Shown: positions 44,108-54,024, counted from the first letter of the stretch. The stretch: DNA of 64,000 bases from Niallia taxi (GCF_004005475.1 NZ_RZTZ01000017.1:1-64000); one strand, 5' to 3'. Notes: a model not told the origin generated them from the sequence alone. Translations and numbers: made by a program.

Positions 44108-44995
44108 ATGGATATTAAGGGGATTATTCCAGCAATCGTGACACCAATACGTCAGGATCAAACAGTTAATGAGGTGGTGCTGAAACAACTTGTCAGCCAT
44201 CTAATAGAATCGGGAGTACATGGCATATTTGCACTTGGTACAAATGGAGAATTTCATTTGTTTAATAAGGAAGACAAACTGAAAATCGCAAAAACTGTCA
44301 TTGAAGCAGCTAATGGAAAAGTTCCGGTTATTCTTGGAGCTGGCGGTAATAGTACAGAGGAATCGATTGAGCTGTCTAAAGAAATGGAAGCGCTTGGTGC
44401 AGATGCATTATCGGTTATCACGCCATACTTTATTGCCCCATCACAAGAAGAATTAAAGGAGCACTTTAAAAAAGTAGCCGAATCTACATCCTTACCTGTG
44501 CTGCTTTACAATATTCCAGGAAGAACAGGTGTGAATATTGAGCCTGAAACAGCAGCTGCACTCGCAGATGTTCCGAACATTATCGGTATTAAGGACAGCA
44601 GCGGCAACTTCGAAAATATTGAACACTATATTGAGCTGACAAAGGATAAAGACTTCTCCGTATTGGCAGGAACTGATTCGCTTATTTTACAAACATTAAA
44701 AGCCGGGGGAGCAGGGGCTGTTGCAGCAACCGCAAATTTATTGCCAGAAATAGTTGTTTCTATTTATACACAGTGGATGAATGGAAATTTGGAAGAAGCA
44801 GAGAAAGCACAAAGCAGGCTTCAGCCATTGCGAGACACATTTAAATACGGAACGCTTCCGTCAACCTTAAAAAAGGCAGTTGTGTTATCAGGTATTGATG
44901 TTGGACCTCCTAAGCTTCCTGTTAAGGAGCTTGAAGGCGAAGGACTTGAAGTGGTAAAACAAATGGTTTCTGGTTATTCAAAATTACAAGTTTAA
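44108..44995 (+). CDS. DHDPS/NAL-family aldolase
   Basis: A 295-residue class I (lysine Schiff base) aldolase of the dihydrodipicolinate synthase family. It shows GTNGEFHLFNKEDK, the tyrosine in LLYNIPGRTGVNI and the Schiff-base lysine in IIGIKDSSGN. True DapA and catabolic aldolases share this build; the catabolic neighbours argue for cleavage or formation of a small keto acid rather than lysine synthesis. ATG 44108 has GGAGG. First gene of the operon. Confidence 0.85.
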   Translation: MDIKGIIPAIVTPIRQDQTVNEVVLKQLVSHLIESGVHGIFALGTNGEFHLFNKEDKLKIAKTVIEAANGKVPVILGAGGNSTEESIELSKEMEALGADALSVITPYFIAPSQEELKEHFKKVAESTSLPVLLYNIPGRTGVNIEPETAAALADVPNIIGIKDSSGNFENIEHYIELTKDKDFSVLAGTDSLILQTLKAGGAGAVAATANLLPEIVVSIYTQWMNGNLEEAEKAQSRLQPLRDTFKYGTLPSTLKKAVVLSGIDVGPPKLPVKELEGEGLEVVKQMVSGYSKLQV

Positions 44996-45015
44996 TAGGC
45001 AGGGAGGAAAAGAAA

Positions 45016-46182
45016 ATGCAACCGATATATAGCTTTCAGACAGCAAAACAAATAATAGCAGGTAAAGAATCCCTTAAACGATTAAAGGATGATATCAAAC
45101 TAGTAAATAAAAATATAAAATCAGCGCTGATTATATCGCAGCCCTCCATCAGCGATTTAGGGTTTGTTGGAACAATTAAGGAGCAGCTTGAAGACCAAGG
45201 AATATATGTAAATATTAATTTAGATATTCTTCCAGAGCCTACGGTTGAAAATATCGAGGACGTTTTTCAGCAAACCTCTAATACACAGTACGATGTTCTT
45301 ATTGGTATTGGTGGAGGAAGTGTACTTGATACAACGAAGATCTTGTCTGTTTTAATGACAAATGATAAGCAAGTCAGAGAGCTTTTAGGCACTGATATGG
45401 TGGAAAAGGCTGGTGTTCCTACAGTATTAATACCAACAACTTCTGGAACTGGCGCTGAAGTTACTCCTAACGCAATTGTGACAATTCCTGAAGAGGAATT
45501 GAAAATAGGGATTGTTAGCAATCACCTATTACCGGCATTGGTTGTATTAGACCCTCTATTGACAGTTGGATTGCCAAAGCCAATTACAGCAGCGACTGGA
45601 ATGGACGCATTTACTCATTCATTAGAGTCATTTATTTCAAATAAAGCAAATCCGTTAAGTGATATGTTTGCACTTGAGTCGATTCGTCTTATTGCTTCAA
45701 GTATTGTCGAGGCATATGAGAATGGATCATCAGTAGAAGCAAGAGAAAAAATGCTAGTTGGTTCCATGTACGGAGGAATGGCTTTGACAAGTGCAGGCAC
45801 TGCTGCCGTACATGCATTAGCATACCCACTTGGCGGTAAATTTAAAATACCTCACGGTGTTGCAAACTCAATGCTGCTTCCACATGTAATGGAATTTAAC
45901 TTAGATGCTTGTACAGAAAGATTAGCACTTGTTGCAGAGCCTATGGGATTAGCTGTTTCTGGTCTGTCTGCAGAGGAAAAAGCGCGAAAGGTAATTGAAA
46001 AAATCTCAGAATGGACTGCAACACTCGAGATTCCACAGGATTTACAAGCATATGGAGTGGTCGAAGAAGATATTCCGAGTTTGGCAGTTTCAGCTGCACA
46101 AGTTACTAGACTATTGAACAATAATCCGAAAAAGGTAAGCACCGATGAAATGGAAGCGATTTATCGTAGGCTGCTTGGCTAG
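45016..46182 (+). CDS. Iron-containing alcohol dehydrogenase
   Basis: A 388-residue group III dehydrogenase. NAD-binding GIGGGSVLDTTK (about 96-107), TTSGTGAEVTPNA (about 140), metal ligands in AFTHSLESFISN and AVHALAYPLGGKFKIPHG are present. It likely oxidises a hydroxyl group of a short hydroxy acid or aldehyde in the pathway. Ribosome site GGGAGGAAA. Confidence 0.9.
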   Translation: MQPIYSFQTAKQIIAGKESLKRLKDDIKLVNKNIKSALIISQPSISDLGFVGTIKEQLEDQGIYVNINLDILPEPTVENIEDVFQQTSNTQYDVLIGIGGGSVLDTTKILSVLMTNDKQVRELLGTDMVEKAGVPTVLIPTTSGTGAEVTPNAIVTIPEEELKIGIVSNHLLPALVVLDPLLTVGLPKPITAATGMDAFTHSLESFISNKANPLSDMFALESIRLIASSIVEAYENGSSVEAREKMLVGSMYGGMALTSAGTAAVHALAYPLGGKFKIPHGVANSMLLPHVMEFNLDACTERLALVAEPMGLAVSGLSAEEKARKVIEKISEWTATLEIPQDLQAYGVVEEDIPSLAVSAAQVTRLLNNNPKKVSTDEMEAIYRRLLG

Positions 46183-46199
46183 GGAGTGGTGTGTTAACT

Positions 46200-47498
46200 A
46201 TGAGATTAGCAGTAATTTCTGATGATTTAACTGGTGCTAGTGATTGTGGTGCACAACTAGTGCCTTACGGGCTGAATGTAGTCGTTTCTGTGAAAAATGA
46301 CAGAATTAAACGACAAAATGATACGGTCATTTTTAATACTGACAGCCGTTCTTTATCAAAAGAAGAAGCCTATAAAAAAGTACATGAGCTTGCATCCATA
46401 TTAGCAGCAGAGAAATTTGATGTAATTTATAAAAAAATCGACAGCACGATGAGAGGCAATATTGGAATAGAGTTAAATGCACTTTTTGAGGCATTGTGCC
46501 CTGATTTTATCGTCATTGCACCAGGATATCCGAAAAACGACCGAATAATCGCAAATGGCCTGCATTATTTAAATGGAAAACTGCTGCATGAAACAGAGGT
46601 TGCTAAAGATCCGAAAACACCAGTGCTTGAGTCTAATATTACAAAAATGATCGAACAGCAGGCTGGACGTAGGGTTGGGCATATTAATAAAGAAGTGCTG
46701 CGAAGTGGGATTGACGACATTTGTAAGGCTTTGCAAAAGTATAAGCAAGAAGGAGTTTCCTACATTACTGTTGATTCAGTAGAAGAACTGAATTTTGAAG
46801 TGTTATTGCACGCTATTAATCTCATGAACTATAAAACAGTATATTGTGGTTCATCTGGATTAATTGCACATATACCGAAACTCTTTCAGTTAAAAGTCAA
46901 GGAAAAGAAATCTTTCATGCTAAATGAGCCAATTTTACCAGCATTATTCGTTGTCGGCAGTGTCAGCAAAATAGGGAGAACTCAGCTGGGTTATCTCTTA
47001 AATAATGAACAAATCGAAGGAATTGAATGTAATCCAATTAACCTTTTATCAGGAGAAAGTAGGGCACAAGAAGAGCTTAATTCCATAAAAAACCGAGCTG
47101 TTGAAGCAATCCGCACACAAAAAAATGTTGTGTTATTTTCTTCAGATAAAGTCGAGGAAACCCAAAGGGTTGGGATAGATAGAGGACTGACATTAGTGGA
47201 AATAAGCAATATTATTTCCAAAACAATAGGTAATATAGCCGTCCAAATCATCCGTGAATGTCAGGTGAAACGACTTTTCCTGACAGGTGGAGATACTGCA
47301 CAGCAAGTACTTGAGCATCTTGAAATTGAGTATTTTCACTTACTTGATGAAGTCGAGAGTGGTATCCCAATTGGAAGATTAGACAATAGTGGGATAATCG
47401 CGGTTACAAAAGCAGGTAACTTCGGTAATGAGTATACAATGAGCACAGTATTAAAAAAACTAAATGGCACAGATCAGCAACAACTGATTGCTGAGTAA
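46200..47498 (+). CDS. Four-carbon acid sugar kinase (DUF1537)
   Basis: A 432-residue ATP-dependent kinase of the DtnK/OtnK family, which phosphorylates threonate, erythronate and related acids. The N-terminal signature is VISDDLTGASDCGAQL; KKIDSTMRGNIG (about 80) and the C-terminal GGDTAQQV and GNFG nucleotide-binding motifs are present. ATG 46200 matches family N-termini; GTG 46191 lies nearer to the GGGAG site, so the start is uncertain by three codons. Confidence 0.88.
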   Translation: MRLAVISDDLTGASDCGAQLVPYGLNVVVSVKNDRIKRQNDTVIFNTDSRSLSKEEAYKKVHELASILAAEKFDVIYKKIDSTMRGNIGIELNALFEALCPDFIVIAPGYPKNDRIIANGLHYLNGKLLHETEVAKDPKTPVLESNITKMIEQQAGRRVGHINKEVLRSGIDDICKALQKYKQEGVSYITVDSVEELNFEVLLHAINLMNYKTVYCGSSGLIAHIPKLFQLKVKEKKSFMLNEPILPALFVVGSVSKIGRTQLGYLLNNEQIEGIECNPINLLSGESRAQEELNSIKNRAVEAIRTQKNVVLFSSDKVEETQRVGIDRGLTLVEISNIISKTIGNIAVQIIRECQVKRLFLTGGDTAQQVLEHLEIEYFHLLDEVESGIPIGRLDNSGIIAVTKAGNFGNEYTMSTVLKKLNGTDQQQLIAE

Positions 47499-47530
47499 TA
47501 ATACTTGCCAAAAGAGGAGGGGAAATCAAG

Positions 47531-48535
47531 ATGAAGCCAGTTATAGGAATTACAATGGGGGATGCTGCAGGCGTAGGACCCGAGATTATAGTTAAAGCAC
47601 TAGCACACCAAGAAACATACGATTTGTGCAAGCCTGTCGTAATAGGTGATTCCTCCATTTTAGAAAGAGCAATCAATATTTTAGGTTATTCTTTTAAAGT
47701 AAATATAGTTAAAGCAGTCCAAGAGGCAAAATTCAAACACGGAGTCATCGATATTGTTGATTTAAACTTGTTCGAATCAAATCTTGAATTTGGTAAAGTA
47801 TCAGCGCAATCCGGCGCAGCTGCGTTTAAGTTTTTGGAAAAGGCAGTACAGCTTGCAAAGGATAAGGAAATAGCGGCAATCTGTACGGCTCCCTTAAATA
47901 AAGAGGCAATGCATTTAGGCGGTTATAAATATCCTGGTCATACAGAAATATTAGCGGATTTAACAGATACAAAGGATTATTCTATGATGTTGTCATCTCC
48001 AAAGCTAAAGGTAATTCATTTGACAACACATGTTGGATTAAGAAAAGCAATTGATTTAATTGATCCTGAGCGTACATATAAAGTAATTCAATTAGCGTAT
48101 GAAACATTAAGAAATGCTGGTATGCTGAACCCAAGAATTGCTGTTTGCGGAATAAACCCGCATGCAGGAGAAAATGGTCTGTTCGGTATGGGAGAGGAAG
48201 AGGAAAAATTACAGCCTGCCATTGAAAAAGCTGCTGCAGAAGGTGTAAATGTTACTGGACCGTATCCTGCCGATACTTTATTTTTCCGAGCTGTAAGGGG
48301 AGATTTTGATATTGTAGTAGCTTGTTATCATGATCAAGGCCATGTACCGATAAAGGTTCTCGGCTTAGAAGAAGGCGTGAATATCACCGTTGGTTTAAAT
48401 GGCGGCATTATCCGGACATCAGTTGATCATGGTACTGCCTTTGATATTGCCGGTAAAGGGATTGCAGATGAAAGAAGTATGCTTGCTGCATTAACATCTG
48501 CGGCTGAATTAGCTCCTAAAGAAGTCAAAAAATAA
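47531..48535 (+). CDS. pdxA2: PdxA2-type 4-phospho-threonate/erythronate dehydrogenase
   Basis: A 334-residue NAD-dependent, metal-binding dehydrogenase. It has GITMGDAAGVGPEII, TAPLNKEAMHLGGYKYPGHT and CYHDQGHVPIK. Biosynthetic PdxA makes pyridoxal phosphate, but the adjacent DUF1537 kinase is diagnostic of the catabolic PdxA2 form, which oxidises and decarboxylates the kinase product to dihydroxyacetone phosphate. GAGGAGGGG precedes the ATG. Confidence 0.88.
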   Translation: MKPVIGITMGDAAGVGPEIIVKALAHQETYDLCKPVVIGDSSILERAINILGYSFKVNIVKAVQEAKFKHGVIDIVDLNLFESNLEFGKVSAQSGAAAFKFLEKAVQLAKDKEIAAICTAPLNKEAMHLGGYKYPGHTEILADLTDTKDYSMMLSSPKLKVIHLTTHVGLRKAIDLIDPERTYKVIQLAYETLRNAGMLNPRIAVCGINPHAGENGLFGMGEEEEKLQPAIEKAAAEGVNVTGPYPADTLFFRAVRGDFDIVVACYHDQGHVPIKVLGLEEGVNITVGLNGGIIRTSVDHGTAFDIAGKGIADERSMLAALTSAAELAPKEVKK

Positions 48536-48600
48536 TCAAGCTAGGGAGGGAGGTTAGCGATATGCTATCTTTCCCCTGCGCAGTGAAAAGGAGAATAAAC

Positions 48601-49548
48601 ATGAAAGTTGTTTCAACTTCACCTTCATTTGCTAAATACTCCAATGAACCAATCGAATTCTTAAGAAGTCACCAAATCGAGTTTGAGTATTTACCAGCAG
48701 ATATTACAGAAGCTGAATTCATTGAGAAAATGCAAGGGGTTAATGCGGCGATTGTTGCTTTTAATACCATTAGCGAAAAGGTACTTGATAGCTTGCCAGA
48801 TTTAAAGATTGTCTGCAAGCATGGTGTCGGTGTTGACAATATAGACGTAAAAGCGGCACAGGACAGAGGGGTCGTTGTCACAAATGTCCCTAATGCCAAC
48901 AAGCATGCTGTAGCTGATTTTGCATTTGCACTAATGCTTTCATTAGCGAGAAAAATACCTGAAGCCAATGATAAAACCAAAAAAGGGGAATGGCCAAGAA
49001 TTTTTGGTTCAGATGTATACGGAAAAACGTTAGGAATCGTTGGGCTTGGAATGATTGGCAGAGAAGTAGCGAAAAGGGCAAAAGGCTTTGATATGAAAAT
49101 AGTCGCCTATGATCCATATCCAAACGATGCATTTGCTGCGGAGTATGGTATTGAATATGTGCAACTTGAAGAATTGCTGACAATTAGTGACTTTATCACA
49201 TTACATATGCCATTAACACCACAAACAAGAAATCTCATCGCAGAAAAAGAGTTTGCACTTATGAAGGAAGAGGCATTTATTGTAAACGCTTCACGAGGTG
49301 GCATTGTTTCTGAAGCTGCTTTATATGAAGCATTAAAAAATGGCAAAATTGCTGGAGCTGCTTTAGATGTGTTTGAAGAAGAGCCTGCTACCGATCATCC
49401 GCTTTTTGAGCATTCCAATTTTATTGCCTTGCCACATATAGCCGGCTATACAAGTGGAGCAATTAATACCCTTGGTATGGTGTGTGTGCAGAATATTGTT
49501 GACGTACTTGTTAACAACAAAGAACCAAACCATGTAATTAAGCTATAA
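48601..49548 (+). CDS. D-2-hydroxyacid dehydrogenase
   Basis: A 315-residue enzyme of the SerA/GyaR class. The Rossmann motif is GIVGLGMIGREVAKRA (about 142); the catalytic Arg (NASRGGIV), Glu (DVFEEEP) and His (ALPHIAGYTSGA) are in place. It lacks SerA's C-terminal ACT domain. ATG 48601 has AAGGAG; a longer start at 48562 is less supported. It probably interconverts a 2-keto and 2-hydroxy acid in this pathway. Confidence 0.88.
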   Translation: MKVVSTSPSFAKYSNEPIEFLRSHQIEFEYLPADITEAEFIEKMQGVNAAIVAFNTISEKVLDSLPDLKIVCKHGVGVDNIDVKAAQDRGVVVTNVPNANKHAVADFAFALMLSLARKIPEANDKTKKGEWPRIFGSDVYGKTLGIVGLGMIGREVAKRAKGFDMKIVAYDPYPNDAFAAEYGIEYVQLEELLTISDFITLHMPLTPQTRNLIAEKEFALMKEEAFIVNASRGGIVSEAALYEALKNGKIAGAALDVFEEEPATDHPLFEHSNFIALPHIAGYTSGAINTLGMVCVQNIVDVLVNNKEPNHVIKL

Positions 49549-49612
49549 ATGCACTTTTTTCGAAATGTAAGGAAATGCTTCCACTATAAATGATGAAATG
49601 GGTGAACAATGT

Positions 49613-50926
49613 ATGATAGAAAATAAACAGACCATTCCTAATGAAGGCATACAACCTGCAAGAAAGAAATCAAAGGTCCGCTGGGTTGTCATTTTCCTCA
49701 TGTGGCTGGCAATTGCCATCAATTACATTGACCGTACGGTGCTCTCTGCTGCTGCACCATATATTACAGAGGAATTCCACTTATCTGCAGCACAAATGGG
49801 TGTTATCATGTCAGGCTTCTTTTGGTCCTATGCACTGTTACAAATTCCAGCAGGCTGGTTTGCAGATAAATATGGACAAAAGAAAACGCTCGGATTTGCA
49901 GTAATTTGGTGGTCTGTAGCTACTGCAGTGACAGGGCTGGCAACTGGCTTTAAATCACTGTTAGGATTTCGGGTTGCGCTAGGTGTAGGGGAAGCTGCTG
50001 CATACCCAAGTAATGCGGGGATTGCATCAAAGTGGTTCCCTGATAAAGAAAGAGCAACCGTTTCAAGTATTTTTGACAGCGGTTCCAAGTTTGGCGGAGC
50101 AATCGCAATGCCGCTAATTGTTTGGCTGATTGCCCTTGTTGGCTGGAAGGCAACCTTTGTAGTTATCGGTTTATTAGGAGTCATTTGGGGAGTTATTTGG
50201 TTCATCTATTTTAAAGAAAATCCAGAGGACCATAAAGGTGTGAATGAAGAAGAACTTCATTATATCCGCTCTGGACAATCTCGAAAAGATGGATTATCAA
50301 GCGCTCCTGCAATGAAATGGTATGAGTTACTTAAATACCGCAATATTTGGGCTATGTGTCTTGGTTTCTTTGTCATTAACTATAATTCCTATTTCTTTAT
50401 TACATGGCTGCCATCATACCTTGTCGAAGAACGAGGCATGAATTTAATTGAGATGGGATTTATCGCGTCATTACCACTATTAGTAGCGATGGTAGTAGAG
50501 GTTATTGCTGGCTGGACTTCTGATAAAGTAGCTGCAAGTGGCAAACTATCGTTAACGGCAACAAGAAAACTATTTTTGATTATAGGCTTATTGATGGCAT
50601 CTTGTATCGGATTTGCTGCCTTTGCAGATTCAGCAGTTCTAGCAGTAGTGTTATTATGTATCGCTAAATCAGGAACAACTGTAGCTGCATCACAAGTATG
50701 GGCATTGCCTTCAGACGTAGCTCCGAAAAATATGACATCCATCGTTGCAGGTATGCAAAATACAGTGTCTAATATGGGTGGCGTAGTTGGACCGATTATT
50801 ACAGGCTTTATCGTTGCAGCTACAGGCTCCTTCGTCCCTGCACTTTTGTTTTCAGCAGGATTAATTATCCTAGGAATATTCAATTATTTATTCCTGTTAG
50901 GTAAGGTTAAACCTTTAGATGCTTAA
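49613..50926 (+). CDS. MFS transporter, anion:cation symporter type
   Basis: A 437-residue carrier with twelve spans; NYIDRTVLSAAAPYI in the first span and GWFADKYGQKKTL are typical of the ACS group (hexuronate, galactonate and glucarate carriers). As last gene of the operon it is the probable importer of the hydroxy acid. ATG 49613 has GGTGA upstream; 49598 has no ribosome site. Confidence 0.87.
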   Translation: MIENKQTIPNEGIQPARKKSKVRWVVIFLMWLAIAINYIDRTVLSAAAPYITEEFHLSAAQMGVIMSGFFWSYALLQIPAGWFADKYGQKKTLGFAVIWWSVATAVTGLATGFKSLLGFRVALGVGEAAAYPSNAGIASKWFPDKERATVSSIFDSGSKFGGAIAMPLIVWLIALVGWKATFVVIGLLGVIWGVIWFIYFKENPEDHKGVNEEELHYIRSGQSRKDGLSSAPAMKWYELLKYRNIWAMCLGFFVINYNSYFFITWLPSYLVEERGMNLIEMGFIASLPLLVAMVVEVIAGWTSDKVAASGKLSLTATRKLFLIIGLLMASCIGFAAFADSAVLAVVLLCIAKSGTTVAASQVWALPSDVAPKNMTSIVAGMQNTVSNMGGVVGPIITGFIVAATGSFVPALLFSAGLIILGIFNYLFLLGKVKPLDA

Positions 50927-50944
50927 TTGGTGTATTGATTTTCG

Positions 50945-50969
50945 AAGAGGCTGAAATGGCCTCTTTTTT
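50945..50969 (+). terminator. Terminator of the hydroxy-acid operon
   Basis: AAGAGGC and GCCTCTT form seven pairs, followed by TTTT. Confidence 0.85.
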
Positions 50970-51078
50970 GTTTGCGAATATACAAAGCTCTGCTTGTCTA
51001 TAGGAAATTCAGATTAGAATTTTTACTAGATGAGAATTGGGGTAAAGAGCAGGGTTGTACCTAAGGTTATAGCTTAAT

Positions 51079-51396
51079 ATGATAAATATATGCCAGATGA
51101 AAAGGGAGGTATTTGTCATTTCAAAGATAGCATATAGTTCTTTTTGGAAACAAAGTGTTTTAGGATCCCTAATAGTTTTGTGTATTACATTCTTTCTTCA
51201 TGATTGTATTGTAGAAAATGCTCAATTAAATGTCTTTGTGGATTTCCTTGTTTTTGTGGTAATATTCTTTATTCTGTATACGATGTATTTTCTAATTGTC
51301 CGTCCTAAATTTCATCTAAAAACTAGAAAGCATGTCCAGTTGTTAACAGTATTGTTACAACTGGACATGCTTTTTTACTTGATTTATTTATTGTAA
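51079..51396 (+). CDS. Hypothetical small membrane protein
   Basis: Up to 105 residues with two to three hydrophobic segments (SVLGSLIVLCITFFLHD, FVDFLVFVVIFFILYTMYFLIV). The first ATG has no ribosome site. AAAGGGAGG lies in frame at about 51098, so translation may begin at a non-ATG codon (an ATT) near 51118. The 3' end overlaps a strong terminator, so the last about 20 residues are stem-encoded. Low confidence in exact limits; no family recognised. Confidence 0.4.
   Translation: MINICQMKREVFVISKIAYSSFWKQSVLGSLIVLCITFFLHDCIVENAQLNVFVDFLVFVVIFFILYTMYFLIVRPKFHLKTRKHVQLLTVLLQLDMLFYLIYLL
51327..51376 (+). terminator. Strong hairpin terminator
   Basis: AAGCATGTCCAGTTGT and its exact complement form a 16-pair stem with six T after it, inside the end of the preceding ORF. 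Confidence 0.85.
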
Positions 51397-51490
51397 GGAA
51401 ATAAATCTAGATAAATTAGCAGTAAAAGAGCTATGTTATGATAGATATAAGAAATATAAATATCCTTTTGTGTCAGAAAAGAGGAAGTAA

Positions 51491-52609
51491 ATGAAATACT
51501 TAGACAAACGGTTAGCACAGGAAATCGTCAACCGAACGATGACAATCATCAACTGGAATATTAATGTAATGAATGAAAAAGGGATTATCATAGCGTCTGG
51601 TGATGAGCGACGGGTCGATGCTGTCCATGAAGGCGCATTAAAGGTGATTGAAACGCAAGCTGGCTTTGAAATTGCTGATACAGAAATTGGGCAGTTCCAT
51701 GGCGTAAAAGCGGGTATTAACTTGCCAATCAAATCTTTCGATAAAGTGGTCGGTGTTATTGGGATTACAGGAAATCCAACAGAAATCCGTCATTATGGAG
51801 AGCTTGTGAAGATGGCTGCCGAAATGATTATCCAGCAAGCATTTTTAATGGAGGAAATGCAATGGGATGAGCGTCTTAAGGAGGAGCTTGTAACCAAACT
51901 TCTTGACGGGCAGGAATACGATGCGCTATTTTTTGACAGGGCAAAACGGCTCGGCATCGATGTGAGTATACCGAGGACGGCGGTAATTATTGCATCTACA
52001 GATAAAGCGAGAGTGTTTAAATCGCTCCGTTCTAAGCTGTTAAAGGATGATCTTCATGTAGTTCACCAGCAATATATCATTCTATTAAAAAAGATAGCTT
52101 TAAAAGATGGAGTTTGGAACGAAGCAGCTACAAAGCTTGAACTGAATAAGTGGGCAGCCTATTTTGAAACACAGGAAGGGATATCAGTTGAAATTGCACT
52201 TGGCTCCTATCATAGTGGCATGGAAGGTCTAAGTTTTTCTTATCAGGAGGCTTTTCATGCGTTGAAGGTTGGAAGAAAGCTGTCTCCAGATACAACTCTA
52301 TATTTCTCAGCTGATAGTAAGCTGCCGATCTTTCTTTCGCAAGCGCAAGAGCTGGGATTAAGTGTCAGCATTGAACCATATGTTGACCGCTTCAAGCAAC
52401 AGGATAAAAAGGGGGAACTGCTTGAAACATTGCTTATGTATGTGGAGGAAAATGGCGATGTCAACAAAGTGGCAGGCAAGCTGTTTATCCATCGCAATAC
52501 ACTTCGGTACCGGTTGGAGAGAATTAATGAACTGACAGGCAAAGACCCGCGAAAACTAAAAGAGCTAGTGGAGCTTTATATTTCGGTCCTGCAAAACCAG
52601 CTTTCATAA
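51491..52609 (+). CDS. cdaR: CdaR-family sugar diacid/glycerate regulator
   Basis: A 372-residue activator. The N-terminal sugar-diacid recognition domain (about 1-135, LDKRLAQEIVNRTMTIINWN, VDAVHEGALKVIETQ) is followed by a GGDEF-like middle and a C-terminal PucR-type helix-turn-helix (KVAGKLFIHRNTLRYRLERI). In E. coli CdaR controls glucarate, galactarate and glycerate genes; here gntP and glycerate kinase follow. Confidence 0.9.
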   Translation: MKYLDKRLAQEIVNRTMTIINWNINVMNEKGIIIASGDERRVDAVHEGALKVIETQAGFEIADTEIGQFHGVKAGINLPIKSFDKVVGVIGITGNPTEIRHYGELVKMAAEMIIQQAFLMEEMQWDERLKEELVTKLLDGQEYDALFFDRAKRLGIDVSIPRTAVIIASTDKARVFKSLRSKLLKDDLHVVHQQYIILLKKIALKDGVWNEAATKLELNKWAAYFETQEGISVEIALGSYHSGMEGLSFSYQEAFHALKVGRKLSPDTTLYFSADSKLPIFLSQAQELGLSVSIEPYVDRFKQQDKKGELLETLLMYVEENGDVNKVAGKLFIHRNTLRYRLERINELTGKDPRKLKELVELYISVLQNQLS

Positions 52610-52631
52610 CAAAATTGTGCAAATGCACAAA

Positions 52632-52659
52632 AAAGCTTGGCGCTGCCGAGCTTTTTTTT
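52632..52659 (+). terminator. Terminator between cdaR and gntP
   Basis: AGCTTGGC and GCCGAGCT pair fully (one T-G), loop GCT, followed by eight T. It separates cdaR from the transport and kinase genes. Confidence 0.85.
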
Positions 52660-52684
52660 ATGCTGTGTCCAATGAAAAAACATT

Positions 52685-52698
52685 AGTAACCGCTTACA
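52685..52698 (-). promoter_or_regulatory. Catabolite response element (cre) candidate
   Basis: Read on the minus strand, TGTAAGCGGTTACT matches the consensus TGWAANCGNTNWCA in 13 of 14 positions. It lies about 35 bases before the gntP start, predicting CcpA repression when better carbon is present. Confidence 0.6.
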
Positions 52699-52730
52699 AT
52701 ATAAAGTATAACAAACGAGGAGGAACTCTT

Positions 52731-54002
52731 ATGGATGACATTCAAGTAAGTGCATTAGGAGCGATTGTTGCACTTGTTGTAGCGATCGTTTTGATACTGA
52801 AAAAGGTTTCTCCTGCTTATGGGATGCTTGCCGGCGCCTTAGTCGGAGGAATTGTTGGAGGAGTCGATATAGTCAATACAGTTTCATTAATGATGGCTGG
52901 TGCGGAGGACATTATTCCTGCTGTATTAAGAATTTTGGCTGCTGGAGTGCTTGCCGGTGTCCTGATTGAATCTGGAGCAGCTGCAGTTATTGCTGAAACA
53001 ATTGTTAAGAAGCTGGGAGAAACCAGAGCGCTTCTCGCTTTATCATTAGCGACAATGATTTTGACAACAGTTGGGGTGTTTGTTGATGTTGCGGTTATAA
53101 CAGTTGCACCAATTGCGCTTGCCATTGCTAAAAAGGCAGGCATTTCAAAAATGGCGATATTACTGGCGATGATTGGCGGAGGCAAAGCAGGGAATATCAT
53201 GTCACCAAACCCGAATGCGATTGCTGCGTCAGATGCATTTGATGTTCCGTTAACCTCGATTATGGCTGCGGGTATCATTCCAGCTGTATTCGGACTGATT
53301 GTTACTTACATACTCGCAAAGAAACTCGTGAAAAAAGGTTCAGCAATCCAAGTAGAGGAAATCGATACACCTAATAGTTTAGAGCTTCCTTCCTTCTTAA
53401 CAGCTATCATTGCACCTATTGTAACGATACTATTATTATCATTACGACCGTTGCTTAATATTAGTATTGATCCTATGATTGCCTTGCCAGTTGGTGGTAT
53501 TGTCGGGGCAATTGTAATGGGAAGAGGGAAAAAGATTAATGATTATGCTGTTTCAGGATTAGGTAAGATGACTGGTGTTGCGATCATGCTGCTTGGAACA
53601 GGGACATTAGCAGGTATTATTGCGAACTCTGGCCTAAAGGATGTGCTCATTGATGGTTTAAATCTCCTTGGACTGCCAGGCTTTGTACTTGCACCTGTCT
53701 CCGGTATCTTTATGTCAGCGGCAACAGCCTCAACAACAGCAGGAACAGCGGTTGCGAGCCAAGTGTTTAGCTCAACCATTTTAGATATGGGGGTGTCCGC
53801 ACTTGCTGGGGCAGCAATGATTCACGCAGGAGCAACAGTGCTCGACCATCTCCCGCACGGCAGCTTTTTCCATTCAACAGGCGGAAGTGTCAATATGGAG
53901 ATGAAGGAGCGTTTAAAGCTGATACCTTATGAAACGCTAGTTGGTTTAACATTAGCACTTATTTCGACGCTTATTTATGGAGTTTTTCACTTATTTGGCT
54001 AA
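52731..54002 (+). CDS. GntP-family permease (gluconate/glycerate)
   Basis: A 423-residue proton symporter with about twelve spans. It has the family regions VALVVAIVLILKKVSPAYGM, GGGKAGNIMSPNPNAIAASD and GAAMIHAGATVLDHLPHGSFFHSTGG. The neighbouring glycerate kinase and CdaR suggest glycerate as substrate. ATG 52731 is chosen because GAGGAGG precedes it; a longer in-frame reading would start within the terminator. Confidence 0.88.
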   Translation: MDDIQVSALGAIVALVVAIVLILKKVSPAYGMLAGALVGGIVGGVDIVNTVSLMMAGAEDIIPAVLRILAAGVLAGVLIESGAAAVIAETIVKKLGETRALLALSLATMILTTVGVFVDVAVITVAPIALAIAKKAGISKMAILLAMIGGGKAGNIMSPNPNAIAASDAFDVPLTSIMAAGIIPAVFGLIVTYILAKKLVKKGSAIQVEEIDTPNSLELPSFLTAIIAPIVTILLLSLRPLLNISIDPMIALPVGGIVGAIVMGRGKKINDYAVSGLGKMTGVAIMLLGTGTLAGIIANSGLKDVLIDGLNLLGLPGFVLAPVSGIFMSAATASTTAGTAVASQVFSSTILDMGVSALAGAAMIHAGATVLDHLPHGSFFHSTGGSVNMEMKERLKLIPYETLVGLTLALISTLIYGVFHLFG

Positions 54003-54024
54003 TAAATAGAGAGGAGCAAAAATA

